Source: Prinsepia uniflora (taxonomy: Eukaryota; Streptophyta; Magnoliopsida; Rosales; Rosaceae). From it: a stretch of DNA of 64,000 bases. Below the pieces are notes generated by a model. That model ran no database searches and was not told the DNA's origin. It worked only from the letters and a program-made list of their open reading frames with translations. Location of the stretch: positions 35,003,566 through 35,067,565 of the forward strand of contig CM064871.1 of NCBI GenBank assembly GCA_032719365.1, in the 5' to 3' direction. The translations under genes and the position numbers were made by a program. Numbering within the stretch: the stretch's first letter is position 1; each line of letters starts with the position of its first letter. This document shows positions 9,917 through 22,700 of this stretch, in pieces.

Positions 9917-12900
9917 TGACAAGACCCATACCAATCCTCTGGGATTAACACGGGATGTGTCGTGATCTCGTCTGACACAAAGTGTCAGACAAGGGATAAA
10001 TTAAAACCTTCAGCTCCTCCGGCTTCTAGAGCGCGCAAGGATCCAGTGGAGGAGTGTGATGTCTCGGTCTCTACTATAGTCTGCATCCGTGATCAACCTG
10101 AAGGGTATTAAAAACGAGGAAAGGCTGTGAGTGGACAAAAAACAATAGTTTAATTAAACACATTTCATAAAAGTTATTTATATCATTCACTAAAAAGCAT
10201 GCATGTATAGGAAAACCGTTTATCAAACCACGTATTCAAATAAACATTATTAGGGTCCCAGCCCCAATTTCAGTAATCCAAAACATACGAGTCCCTACCA
10301 AAAACCATTTACTCAAATCCATAACATAGTAGCCATATGTGGGAACTCAGCCCAAAATCGTAAATCCGAATATGTGGGTCATTGCCCAAATCCATTTAAT
10401 ATTCCCAAAAGATAATTTCATCAAATCCAGGAAATCATGTTCATCAATATCATATAACCAATCCTGTCATGGTTTCTAAAGCTACGCGCGTGCTACCCGG
10501 GGTCTCAACTACGTAGTCTCCCCAGTGTCCACCCAGGTCAATGTTCGCAGATCAATGACCCTCCTTGGGGGTTATAATCCATAATAGCCTTCCTGAGAGT
10601 AAGGTACCCAACGGGGCCGACTCCACTCAGTTAGTGCTCCGTGACTACTCCGGGGTCCACACAGGCCAACGACCCTCCCCGGAGGAGACAATCCATAAAT
10701 GTATAAGGATGGTATATGAAAAACCATTTTGAAATCATTCTCAAAGCCTTTCAAAGGTTCATTCCTGGTGCCCGTAAACCGTCATGAACTAGAAAGTCAT
10801 TTATGGGTCCCCAACCCGAAATCACAATCGTAAACCATAACTGAGCCTCAAGCCCGATTCCGTAAACCAACTAGGCCTCATGCCCAATTTTTTAAACCAA
10901 CTGGGCCTCCGGCCTGATTCATAAACCAACTGGGCCTCATGGCCGATTTCGTAAATCAAATGGGCTTGATGCCCGATTTCGTAAACCAAATGGGCCTCGT
11001 GCCCCATTTCGTAACCTAACTGGAGCCCGAGCCCGATTCATAAATCAACTGGACCTCGAGCCCGATAAGTAAACCAACTCGGCCTCCTGCCTGATGCCTT
11101 GTTAAATCAAATGGACTTCAAGTCCGAGAGTTCGTAAATAAAATTGGTCTCGTGCCCGATTCCATATTTTCAATTCGAAAACCAGTTCACGAACTAATGG
11201 GGCCTCTGGCCCAATAACGTGACTAAAATGGACTTCGAGTCCGAGGGTTTCCATAATAAATGGGTCTCATGCCCGAGTTTACCTTTTAAAATCCAAAACA
11301 ATTTCATTAAACTGTTTCCCGAACCATAAGCACGTATAATCAGTGCAAAATCGTAAACCTCGATTTACGTGCAAATACGTTAATCGCCTTGAAATACGTG
11401 AAATCATGAAATTCACCAATATCGAAATCATCATCATAGAATCACATATGTAAAACATATAAAACAATTATGCATGCATCACAGTTTAGAAATCAAGGTC
11501 CACTCACAGACCTTCCTAACTGCCGCCTCGATATGCATGTCGTAATCCTCCCCGGGCTAATCACCATCACCGAGACTCCCAAACCTGTCCAAATCACACT
11601 ATAGGGTTACTAACTACCTTATTAACCTCTCATTGAAGCCCCGTAATTTTTCTGGATTTTTAACTATTTTTAAACTCGATCCTAAACCTTCGGACATCCC
11701 GAACAATATCAAGACGGTGTCTGATTGACACGAAACCAGTCCCATAATGTTCGTTACATCGAATAGATTAAAAGTTATGGTGATGTCATCCCCAGAATAT
11801 GCTCCACGCGCCGTCCAAAGGGGCTGCACGTGAAAGCCACGAATCGGTGAATTGTGTCACCCCTAACCTTGGGAGAACCGGGTTCTCTAGTTTTGAATCG
11901 AACTGGACAGGCCTGGACCGGTGTGACCGGTTCAGTGTTCTAACCCTCTCATTTTTTATCCTTTTCATCCCATTTTAATTCTAATCTCTTAGTCTCAATC
12001 CTAGGAACCTATCTAGATGATTAAAACAAGGAAAAAGCGAACTTGACCTCACCTTTTCGATGGAAGCAAAACCAGCCACCTGCAATTGTGTTCTGCTGTC
12101 GACTTCGGCCATCCTAGCCGTCAAAACCTGTCCCATTCGATCTACAAGACCACCAGAAACATGTTCCAAACATCAGACACGATTGAGAACCATCAAAACC
12201 CGATTTCCAAAATTCAAACCGAAACTCACTATTTTGGTCATCGGCCGCCTCAGACCACCAAACTCCTCGAATTCGATCCCAAAGTGTTCATTTGAGTCCT
12301 AGGAATACTTTAGGGTCACTCAACTCCATTGAACATGTCACAAAAGGGTTTCCTGAACATGGATTCAAAACGGTTTACGGTTACTTCGCCGTGGCTGCTG
12401 CCTTCAGCCCTTCGCCAGTTCTCAATCTCTCTGGTCCCTTACTCTCCAACTTTCGTTCAAATACAAAGGGTTATGGGTTAGAGGATTTGAGGGTGTGTGA
12501 GAAATGGGTTCACGGTTTGTAGCAATGGTGAAGTTTGATCGACGAAGAAGAAGAAGGTGAATTTTAGGTGGTGCTGATCAGATGAGTGAACGGTGAGGAT
12601 GTGGGGTGTGAGGGAATGGAGGGCTAAGATTGAGAGTGAGTGGGTGAAGGAAATTATAAAATAATCCCAAAATGAATATTATAATGTTAAACCCACCAAT
12701 CAAATTTTAGATCCACAATTTTGGGTTAATGACTATTAGGATGAGTGACACTTGTCACTCATCCAAGGGTCCCACACTAAAAAGTCAACCAATCAGATTT
12801 AGCCAAGTGTTTTCACCTCGTAGTGCGTGTATAGTCCAATCAAACTTCTCGTGACCATAACTTCTCCGTTCGACGTCTGATTTCGACGTGTCGCCTGTCT

Positions 12901-13109
12901 GCGAACTTGTGACGTCCCGATCTCCGTCACAGTCATTGGTCCTCGTACGTTTGACTCCCTGAGTCAAAAGTGAACATTTTACCCATGACTAAGAGTAAAA
13001 CGGCCATTTTGCGTCGTCCGTCCGATTTCGCTCAACTAATCACCGATTACTCTCACTAATCCTTCACTAGTCACTAATCTAATCATGTAATTCGGGACAG
13101 CTCGTTATA
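9917..13109 (-). mobile_element. Minus-strand gypsy solo LTR nested in an LTR
   Basis: The LTR begins TGACAAGACC (9917) and ends GCTCGTTATA (13109), 3,193 bp, with no internal region. The flanks are CAATA (9912-9916) and GAATA (13110-13114), a 5-bp TSD with one substitution. The interrupted host LTR reads through when this LTR and one flank are removed: gttacatc is followed by gaatagattaaaa as in the partner LTRs. It has the family landmarks: hairpin (about 9970-9990), GAGTGGAC near 10127, RY near 10198, minisatellite 10830-11290, RY at 11471. Confidence 0.92.
10830..11290. repeat. 30-bp minisatellite of micro-hairpins in solo LTR
   Basis: A tandem array of about 30-bp units with GGGC-N5-GCCC cores, and GGAC-N5-GTCC variants near 11112-11130 and 11229-11245. 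It occupies the same position as in the other LTRs. Confidence 0.88.
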
Positions 13110-14989
13110 GAATAGATTAAAACTCATGTTGATGACATACCCAAAATACGCCTCACGCGCTCTCATGCGCCACCCAAAGGGGCTGCGCATGGACTTCACG
13201 CGCCTGCACTATTCATCATCCTCTATCTCCAGCGAACTCGGTTCACTGGTTTTGACCGGACCGGACCGGTCTGGACCAGCATGACCAGTTCAGTGTTCTA
13301 GCCTCTCTATTTTTGGTCCATTTTTGTCCCTTTCAATTCCTATAGGTTTCTAATATCCTTCCCTATCGATCTAGCCATTTAAAACATAAAAAACGATTGA
13401 GGAACACACCTTCCCGATCGAAGAACATGGCCTTATTTTTCCTACCGTCCGTCTGGGATGTACCGCCGTCGTCAGCCACTACTTTCGATCCTAAATGGTC
13501 CTTATGATCACCAAAAAGTCACCCCAATCTTTACAACCAATCAAAAACCCCTAAAAACGCGTATTCAAATTTCAAACCAACCTTACCTCGCGGTTTCTAG
13601 TTTTCCTCCGTCGTGGCCTCTCGTCCGTCATGTTGTCCTAGTCACTCTCAGTCCCTCACCAGAACACAGAAAATGATTGGGCAGTGGGGTGGTATGCACT
13701 TGTGTGTTTGGGTGTTCATGGTTGAAGATAATGAGAAGGAAAATGGAGATGTCGTGCACGGGTGGGAAGAAAATATATTAGATGAAGGGGGGTAGCTGAT
13801 GATGAAATGGACAGTGAGGATGAGAGAAAAAGATAGAGATGAATGGTGGAGATGGGAAGTGGGTGGGATTAATTATATATATAATTTCACCTAATCCACC
13901 AATCAAAACCTAGATCCACTTTTTAGGGATAATGAACAATGGGATGAGTGACATTTGTCACTCATCCATTGGTCCCACCTAAATATCTGCCCAATCTGAC
14001 TTTGCCACATAATTTTCGCCTCGTAATGCATCCATAGTTCAATTGAACTTCCTGTGACCATAACTTTTCCGTCTGACGTCCGAGTTCGACGTGCCGCCTG
14101 TCTACGGACTCGTGACGTCTCGATCTACGTCTCGGTCATCAGTCATAGTATGTTTGACACTCCAAGTCAAAGTCAATATTTTACCCACGACTAGAGGAAA
14201 AACGGTCATTTTGCGTCGTCCGTCTGAATTCGCTCATCTAATCACTGATTAATCTCACTAATCCTTCATTAGTTACTAATCTAATCCCGAAATTAGGGAC
14301 GGGTTGTTACAGTAGCTCACGATCAAAAGGGCATTTATGGATGATAACCCCCAGGGAGGGTCATTGATCTGCGGAGATTGACTTGGGTGGACCTTGGGGA
14401 GATTTGGGACTTGTGACCCCGAGTAGAACACGTAGCTTGGAATCCGTGACAATACTGATTGTGACATCGGGGATGTCAGGCATCAAGGATGCCTATAATT
14501 GGTTATATAATATTTGGTAAACATGATTTATTATATTTATGACATATTGTTATGTGAATAGTAAATGGATTTGGGCAGCGACCCACATACTTGGAATTAA
14601 GGTTTTGGGCTGAGTTCCCACATATGGTTGATATTCATGGTTTTGGGCTAAGACCCTAATAATAATTGATTTAAGTGAATGGTTTTCAAATGCATGCATG
14701 CTTTTTAGTGAAGGGCATAAATATCTTTTTGAGATAAATGATTTTATTAAACTATTGATTTTTCGTCCACTCACAGCTTTTGTTGTTTTAAATGCCCTTT
14801 AGGTTGATCACGGATGCGGGCTATATCAGAGACCGAGACATCACACTCCTCCACTGATCTTGGCGCACTCTAGAAGCCCCGTTTAGGTTGAGGTTTCGAG
14901 TTATCCCTTGTCTGACACTTCGTGTCAGACGAGAGCATGATACATCCCGCGTTAATCCCGGTGGGATTGAGATGGGTCGTGTCACGTAG

Positions 14990-15291
14990 GACTCGACCCT
15001 GCATCATGAGCTGACAAGAATTTATTCATTTCTTCATAATTTTACACGTTCCAAACGTCCAAATTTATAGAATGGCGTCCATGACCAGATCTATAGCTTC
15101 ATAATGTAAGCAAACAGACCTGAAAATTCGGGCCGAGCTCCCCATCTTTCGACCATGGTACATATTTTTGTTCTAGGCCATTTCATGCATTCACAAACCT
15201 TGGTTTCTCTCTATAATGGATTACAGGATCCTCAGAAAGGTGTTTGAGCTCTTGTTTCCTCGATTCTAAGCTTCAAATCGATGTTTCGAAA
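14990..15291 (-). mobile_element. Continuation of the family-B LTR from 888-1840
   Basis: After removal of the solo LTR with its TSD, 'gtgggattgcacgtag' at 1840 joins 'gactcgaccctgcatcatg' here. The continuation has no further landmark and stops where another LTR end (TGACAAGACC) begins at 15292. The far end of this LTR is therefore not seen. Confidence 0.55.
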
Positions 15292-15419
15292 TGACAAGAC
15301 CCTTCCCTAATTTCCTTGAAAATCGAGCTAGTTCTGCTCCCTTCTGACAAATCTTATTAGACAAGGGATATTACATGTTTTGTCTAAGTCTATTTTTCAA
15401 TAATGTAGCCAACCTAAAT
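15292..15419 (-). mobile_element. Terminal fragment of a minus-strand LTR
   Basis: The fragment starts TGACAAGACCCTTCCC and carries the degraded terminal hairpin block (ctgctcccttctgacaaatc, then agacaaggg), as in the family-B LTRs at 888 and 43849. It is only about 130 bp and ends where an unrelated TGTAACGATCC sequence starts at 15420. Confidence 0.55.
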
Positions 15420-15819
15420 TGTAACGATCCGGATCTTGAGGAAATAGGAATTGGAAAATTTAAGGAGAAAAGAATGATATTTCCCCGCGAAAAGTTAAAA
15501 CATTGAAATAGACTTGACCCAATTTCCTTTTTACTACTACTTGACCCGACGAGCCCATCATATTTGTCGGGCAACATGGATTTCAATGACGGGATTGTTG
15601 TCGTCGGGCAAAGTTTCGTCGGGCTTGTTCTTATATTGATATAAGAGCAGTAAGCTTGTGGTCATTGTATTAAGTTGCTCTCACAAATCTCAGCACATAT
15701 ACACATCTGGTCTATGAACATATAATATAACCAGTAAAACAAATTTTTCTACCCATTTTTTGAATGCTAAATGAGTTAAATATATAAAAATAAGTTAAAT
15801 ATTGACACATTATTTTGTG
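15420..15819. other. Unclassified repeat-like stretch with GTCGGGC motifs
   Basis: The stretch starts TGTAACGATCCGG like an LTR start, but no matching LTR end or TSD was found. Three copies of TCGGGC in a tgtcgggc/cgtcgggc context occur within about 65 bp near 15570-15630. No coding sequence is seen. Together with 24372-24772 and 28689-29464 it forms the backbone into which the two plus-strand solo LTRs inserted. Confidence 0.3.
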
Positions 15820-16306
15820 TGTAATGACCCGAAAATTCAGAAAATGTAATTTCAGAAATTTTTAAATATAAATTGATGATTTTACCCTTGATAAATTTCT
15901 GCACATTTTCGAGGATCGTTACGTTGGTCTCTGAATACTGAGTCCATAGACAGGTGAAATGTTGAAATCGGAGATTGTACGACCAAGTTATGGGTCTAAA
16001 TTAATTTTATGGGACATTCGGGTGTATGAGAACGTATTACGGATTTGTATGTGGAATTTTGTTGAGTCATTAATTAGGTCATTGGTGAGTCACAAAAAAA
16101 GGAGATTCAGATGGTGACAAATGTCACGATGAGAGCTAGTGAAGTGTACTCCACCACCTATGTCCCTCTATTGAATTAGACTTGTTCGAATAGTGAGAAA
16201 GTATATAAACAATAAAGAAAACGGAGAGGAGGAAAAACAGGGAGCTTCCTTCTTGGATTCTTTGTTATTCTTGATTGGTCGTGATAATATGGAAATGAAG
16301 AGGGAG

Positions 16307-19155
16307 TAAGGGTGAAAATTTTTGACATGACTACAAACCCACATGGTTAACCCACACGATTAAAAATTGGACAAATTATATAAAAGTACTCAAACTATAA
16401 TGTCGATTTGAAAAGGTACTTGAACTAAAAAACTTTCAATTATGTACCCAAACTATCAAAATATAATATCTAAATACCCATTGTTAGTAGTATGTTAAAA
16501 AAATCTATTAAGCATCCAAGGGACATTTTTTTTATGCTGAGTTTGACTACATGTGGATAAAAAATAATTTAAAATTAAATAATATTAAAAAAATTAATAA
16601 TTGAATTATATTAAAATAAATTAATTAAAAAATCAAAATCAAATCCGTTCCCATCCTCTCCAAAACCAAGATGCAAAACTGGTTCCAAAACCAGCTCCAA
16701 AAATCCAGATACATCATTGATTTCATCTCCATCATCTCCGTTTTCCCTTACGGCTTCGAGGTTCTTTCCAGGAAGATCTGAACAACTTCACACCTACACT
16801 GAAACCGCCCAATTTCTAAACCAGATGCAAAACCTAGTTCCAAACCCAGATAAATATTTATATCTCACTGAATCCCACCCTTCTTCCTCCTCGATACACA
16901 GTTGACAACACACATCAATACCAACCCCAACCAAAATTCAAAACTCAAAATCCAAGAAAACCAAAAAACGAAATCAAAAACTTTAATCTGGGAAACTCAT
17001 GAAACATGATTAAATTCAAAATTTTGATATGGGCACTTACCCAAATTTGAAAAAAGAAAGAAAGAAGGAGATGGAACAAGTAGATAGGGAAACGATGGGT
17101 TGAGGACTTGTGGATCTGGTAAGAGGGTTGAGGATTTGTGATTTGGTAAGAACGAAAGGAGGCAACCGAAGAAGTGCTTCCTCCATCTTAATCGGGATGG
17201 ACCTCAGAAAGGTGAATATGGTCCAACATCTCCATTAATAGACCTCCTGACTCCTTCCCCCCTTTCATATGCAAGGAGAAACAACAAACAAGACTATAAG
17301 AGCGTCTCATGAACTCTGCTTCAATCACTGATTGACTCCCTCACTCACCTAAACACACACAAAAAAAACTTCGTTTTTCCTCCAATTAATCAATCAATAC
17401 CATGCTCAAGAACCCAACTCAAATTCCTCACTGTCTTCTCTGTTTCAAGTTTTTCGGACAGAATCCGAGCTGCCAATCAAGGCCATAGCCCTCATGCTCA
17501 TAAGGGTTCAGCGAATTCACTCATGAAATTGTGCCTTCACAAGATATTTACTTCGACCTAATTTCTGAACCTAGATGCAAAACCCAGTTCCAAACCAGTT
17601 GCGTTCACATAACCCTCCATCTTTTTCTTTCGATAGTGCAATCAGCATGCCAAGACACGAGGGGAGAAGACTCCATAGAAGTGGAGAGTGCCTTCTGAAA
17701 TTTGGGCACCTATGGCTGCAATCAATTGCATAAAGTGCGAAAGAAAATAAAATTTAACGTCAATTTGGGTAAAATCGAATCCATCATTATGCAAGTGGGA
17801 AATTGAAATATGAATTAGAATTGCACAAACCTTCTAAGACAATAGCATTTCAGACAAGAAATTCGTGAAGGATTCAACTTCTTTGGCTTCTGTTCCTTTG
17901 CATTTAAATGCTTGCACAACTAATTGATCAATATGGAATTCAAATTTGTATAGCCATCACATTCAATCTGGAATTCAAATTCATATACCCGTCAAATTCG
18001 TCCGTCAGCCCCTTCGTTACTAACCTCGCTTTCTCTTCGTTCTTCGGCATCTCTCTCTCCCGATCTGTCTGCTCACTCTCTCCTTTTTGAATTTCAGGAT
18101 TATTGATTTCATCATAGTACAATTTCAAAATGGAATTAGATGATGCATCTGGGTTTAGAACTCTGTTTCGCATCTGGGTACAGAAATTGGGCGGTTCGGT
18201 ATAGGCGTGAAGTTGTTCAGATCTTCTTGGAAGAACCTTGAAGTCGTAAGGGAAAACAGAGATGACGGAGATGAAATCAATGATGCATCTGGGTTTTTGG
18301 AATTGGGTTTTGGAACTGGCTTTGCATCTCGGTTTTAGAAAGGATGGAGAAGATGGAGGACGGGGAGGATTTGATTTTTATTATTTTTATTTTTTAATTA
18401 ATTAATTTATTTATTTTTAATATAATTCAATTATTAATTTTTTATATATAATTTAATTTTAAATCATTTTTTATCCACATGAAACTCAACTCAGCATAAA
18501 AAATGTCCCACAAATGTCACTTGGACATTTAATAGATTTTTTTAACAGACTATTGACAATGGGTATTTAGATTTTATTTTGATAGTTTGGGTACGCAATT
18601 AGAACTTTTTTTAGTTCGGGTACTTTTTGAAATCGACCCTATAATTTGTGTACTTTTATGTAGTTTGTCCTTAAAAATTTGGATCATTTTCAGGTCAACC
18701 CGTTACGAAAAAATTAATAAACGGGTGGATTTCGAGTCAACTTGTTAACTAGTATAATGATTTATTAACTCATTTAATAACGGGTACATTTCGAGTCAAC
18801 TTGTTAACTCATATAATGACTTATATATTAACATGTTTAATAAATGCATCAATTACTAACCCATACATCTACCCATTTACATATCTATATACATATTAAA
18901 TATTATAGTTTAAATAGGTTAAATATATTAAACAGGTTAAACCGGTTAAACAAGTCATAGGTTAATTGGGTTTCAAGTACGACCTGCTTATTAAATTGGT
19001 TAAGCGGGATACTTAGGTCATTATTAGGTAAGATTTGGGTTGTACATCCTTTACGCTATTATTAAATGGGTCAGATTCAGGTTGGCCATATTTGAGTAAA
19101 ATAGAGTTCATGAAATGACATGAATCCGCCACAACACGACTCATTACTAGCCCTA
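16307..19155. mobile_element. hAT-like transposon remnant, split by a MULE
   Basis: The left end (agggtgaaaatttttgacatg) and the interior, with repeated gggt/aaccc and 'ttaacccacacgattaaaaattt' type words, resemble the termini of plant hAT elements. The right end, read in reverse, is tagggctagtaatgagtcgt, which partly mirrors the left. No 8-bp TSD was identified and there is no transposase frame, so the boundaries are approximate. The assignment rests on terminal style only. Confidence 0.45.
16369..18670. mobile_element. Non-autonomous Mutator-like element (MULE) with long TIRs
   Basis: Both ends are GGACAAA (inverted), and the inverted arms extend about 490-530 bp (16369 to about 16855; about 18135 to 18670). 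A perfect 9-bp TSD, TTAAAAATT, lies at 16360-16368 and 18671-18679. A 9-bp TSD with long TIRs is diagnostic of Mutator-like elements. The 2.3-kb element has no transposase frame. A 'gatgcaaaacc-agttccaaa' type motif occurs at several places in both orientations. It sits inside the hAT-like element. The long arms would make a transcript fold into a hairpin. Confidence 0.9.
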
Positions 19156-19217
19156 AGATGAACGTTTTGATGGAGGGAATGAGTCCTTTGGTAACAAAAA
19201 CCAGAATTAAGGAGATA

Positions 19218-19260
19218 GTTTTTTTTTTTTTTGGGGGGGGGGGGGGGGAGGGGGGGTGAG
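19218..19260. repeat. Homopolymer T/G tract
   Basis: A run of about 14 T is followed directly by about 17 G, an A, and more G. It lies in the plus-strand solo LTR between its two nested insertions. Confidence 0.9.
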
Positions 19261-19754
19261 AGGGTGGCTATAGGGGATGGGAGACAGATAAAATACTCAG
19301 AGATTCTTTGGAGAATACATGAGGAGGGGTAGTTTAGAAGATTGGATAGAACTGGGAACCCCAAGAACATACATGATATCCCTTAAGAGGTTGAACGAAG
19401 AAAAAATTTCAATTGGTAGGGGAGCATTGAAAGGCCCGGCTCAATTCATCAACTCACACCCATGTCATTTACAACTCAGGGGAGGACAAAAATGACTTCC
19501 TTACATCCTTCTAGGTCGATTGGGTAGTTGTTTACGGAGGCAGGAAATAGGATAATTGAGCCTACATCTTAAGCTTGCATTTCATTAAATTCAAGTGGTA
19601 TTTGCCAATTAGAAGCTGATAATTGAATTTCTCGAATTGAATAGATAGTTTTTGGTAATGGAATATGAATTTTGGTTCAGATTTGCAGGAAATAATATTG
19701 GGTTACCATATTTGGGTTGAGACCTATTGCAGACCCATGGGTCGACCAGCAAGA

Positions 19755-22700
19755 TGACAGGACCCGTCCCCGAAGGACATAGATAACTGTGCCCGGTCCT
19801 GCTCCCCTCTGATAAATCAATTGAAAATCAGAAACTACCCTTCAGCACCTGTCAGACTAGGGATATTTGCGCCTGTGCCCACTCATACCTCCACCTCTCG
19901 AATAGCTTCGATCCTCGTGCCACGACCTGAAGGGTCAATAAAACAGAAAAGGTGTGAGTGGACAAAAATGACATTCAATAAATATATTTGCCAAAATACA
20001 TTCTTACCCTCCAGTTTTCACAAACGTGCATGCATATCATAAAACATGAGTAACAGTATGAAATTATTCAAGTATGAACAGTGGACTGATAAAATCAAAA
20101 CATATTTTCCCAAGGTCCGTAAAACTCATGTTCACCAAATCAGTTCAAGTTATAAAACATCAAATCCCGGCTCTCAGGCCAAGACATGTGAACACCATCA
20201 CTTGGCCACAAAGACCAAAATCCCGTACTCAAAACCGGTACGTAATCACAAACAACATGTTTCTAAATTCCATGTCCACATATTTTCCTCGGAATCATTT
20301 TCATCAAAGCAATTTAAAATCTCAAAAAGTTCACGGTTTCCTTAAATCATTTCAACTGCTAAACCACGGTTTCCTCAAAATCATTTTCCATAAACCACGG
20401 GACTTATTTCCATATCTTGTTGCTTAGAGTCACGTTTATCCCAGCAACGCGTGCAAATCAATAGGCTCAAGGACCGCTCAAAATCCGAGCATCCACTACT
20501 GTGAACACATCACCAGTCAGCAATCCGTCGCTGTGAAAACCTCACCAGCTGACGATCCGGATCTCGTGAACACATCACTTACCGATCCATATAATCCAGC
20601 ACATCTGATCTGAGTCAAGCCTCTCTCAGCTGCTAGACAAAGACCGTGCTACGTGACCTCTTCGGGGTAAACACTTCCATCCCGAAGGCGAGTGTTATCT
20701 CCATGGTGCACTCCGGGGAAAAACATATTTCCACCCGAAAGCCCTAAATATCCGCAACACATCACCATTATGAAAACCAGCGAAAAACAGTTGCGTTGAA
20801 AACCAAATCATTTATCCACACAGGGTCTCAACCCCAAAATCTAGTTTCCTCAAATCCGGAAAACCCAAGTCCCGATTTACTTTATAAATCCGAAAATCAT
20901 CAATATCATCATGTAATCACATGGAAATACAAATCCAATCAAAATCACAATTCCATTGGGTTTCAAGCCCAAAATATCATTTTCACGCAAATCTGTGCAA
21001 CCGTAAACCAGAGTTGCCACTTTCACGTAAATCCATGAAATCAATTCCTGACTCATAACCCGAGTCCAAATATCATTTTCAATTCCTGACTCATAACCCG
21101 AGTCAAAACATCATTTTCAATCCCGGGCCTACGCCCAAAACATCAATTTCATAATTTCTCGAAAATCGTGCCAAAATATAATATAATAATTCATAAAACC
21201 GAGAAATCACCATATTGAAACATCAATCATGCCAAAGCATATAAAATCATAGAATAAATCATTTAAAATCATATATGCATGCATCACGGTTAGAAAACAA
21301 AGTCCACTCACACACACCGTCCAAAATGGTCCGTTTCCGAGCTGCACGTTTTTTCGTAAATTCTGGAAATCACAACTCCTGTCCAAAATCATTATAGAGG
21401 GTTACTAACATCTCAAATTACTTCATATAATTTTCCCCAATTTTTCCGGAATTTAAATACGTATTTTTAACATAAAACAAAATTTTGGATACGCGGAACA
21501 TTAACGAAACGATATCCGATTTTCTCGAAACCAACGTCAAAATGTTCGTTACACTGAGAGGATTCAAAGTCATGTTGACCTCACCTTGAAACAAGGCTTC
21601 ACACGACCTCACGCGAGCCCAAAGTGGCTGCGCGTGACCACCACGCGCCTGCTACAGTAACCAGAACAGATGTCTTCTTCGCCCGTTTGTCTGGTAAACA
21701 GGTTGGAAAACTCGCGATAGAATCCGACTCAATCTCACTCAATTCGACATCAATTCAATTCAATCTTTCAACTGATCCCTTGTAATCCATTTGCATATAA
21801 GTTCTGTAAATTGAATTACTCAAATTAGGGTCTAAATCTTCACGACTCACGATTGATCATCGACGGGTTTTCAATTCGGGTTTACTGATTCTGTCCCTGA
21901 TTTTCAAATTAATTCATAGAGTAAGCATCGTGAGAGTGTATTGAACGTTTTTCCAAGATCAATTTCATAACATCTTACCTCTAACTAGTTGAACTTAAGC
22001 TCGAATTGAAACAGCCATGGAAGCTTCTGTTCTTCCCCAATTCGACAGCAATTCCCTTCGTTTTTGTTGCAGAGATATTCGGTTTGATCTCAAGAGTCTT
22101 AATCAGACCTCAATTGTGATCCTCACAGCTCACATTTTCAAATTCGACATTTCCCCCAATTTTCAAGATTTTCGATTCAGAATTATCCCAGGGGCCTCAC
22201 TGTCTCTCGAGTTTCTCTCTCAATTCGGCTTCCAAAGTCTCCCAATTACACAAATGCAGCTCAACAACGGTTTATCAGCTGTTAATTGACAATGATTAAG
22301 ACAAACCATAATTTAGGGAATTTGTGTCTAAAGTGGTATAATTGTGTTTTCCCTAATACACGATTCCATGTTATCTGGGGCAAGGAAGATGACAAAGTGA
22401 CAGATGTCACTGTCTGGCAGCAAGAATCAATGTTAAAAGAACATTTTGCCCCTCATTCGACAAATTACCATTTTGCCCCTAGACTTCCGTGACCCGTAAC
22501 TTGGTCACCCGAACTCCGTTTTCGACGTGCCGCTTGTCGTTGGATTCGTATCAACAAGACTTACGTAACGGTCTTTGGCCCTCGTCCATCGGACCTCCCG
22601 GTCAAAAAGTCAACATTTGGCCCCTAATATGCCAAATTACCAAAATACCCCTCAACTTCCGAACGTCATAACCTTTTCCTCGAACGTCGGAGTCAAACGT

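Larger units (their letters stand above)
4009..14311 (-). mobile_element. Complete non-coding gypsy-type LTR retrotransposon (nested host)
   Basis: The two LTRs are 4009-7043 and 8006-14311, the latter interrupted by a solo LTR. A perfect 5-bp TSD, GTAGC, lies at 4004-4008 and 14312-14316. The internal region (7044-8005) is only 962 bp. It has a primer binding site next to the right LTR and a polypurine tract next to the left LTR, so transcription runs on the minus strand. No gag or pol reading frame exists. LTRs of about 3 kb with a tiny internal region make it a non-autonomous element (LARD/TRIM-like logic), which must have used enzymes from another gypsy element. It inserted into the solo LTR 1841-14984. 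Confidence 0.92.
8006..14311 (-). repeat. 5' LTR of the 4009-14311 element, split by a solo LTR
   Basis: The LTR starts TGACACGACC (8006) and ends GGGTTGTTACA (14311). Removing the nested solo LTR (9917-13109) and one TSD leaves about 3.1 kb, close to the 3,035-bp partner LTR. The two LTRs are clearly homologous over their whole length but carry many substitutions, so the insertion is old. A 30-bp micro-hairpin minisatellite lies at about 8930-9440. Confidence 0.9.
1841..14984 (+). mobile_element. Plus-strand gypsy solo LTR, split by a nested element
   Basis: The LTR starts TGTAACGACC (1841) and ends GGGTCGTGTCA (14984). It is flanked by a perfect 5-bp TSD, CGTAG, at 1836-1840 and 14985-14989, which shows one insertion event followed by loss of the internal part. 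The LTR itself is 1841-4008 plus 14317-14984 (about 2.8 kb); the rest is the nested element at 4009-14311. Internal landmarks are an RY motif (gatgcatgcataac) near 3411, GAGTGG near 3382, a second RY near 14694, gtccactcacag near 14768, and the terminal hairpin GTCTGACAC-N3-GTGTCAGAC at about 14910-14930. It is inserted in the family-B LTR that begins at 888. Confidence 0.9.

Noticed and set aside
20046..20427. Overlapping frames of 99 and 117 codons
   Set aside because: They lie within a solo LTR in low-complexity, A-rich sequence with no motif; LTRs of this type do not code.
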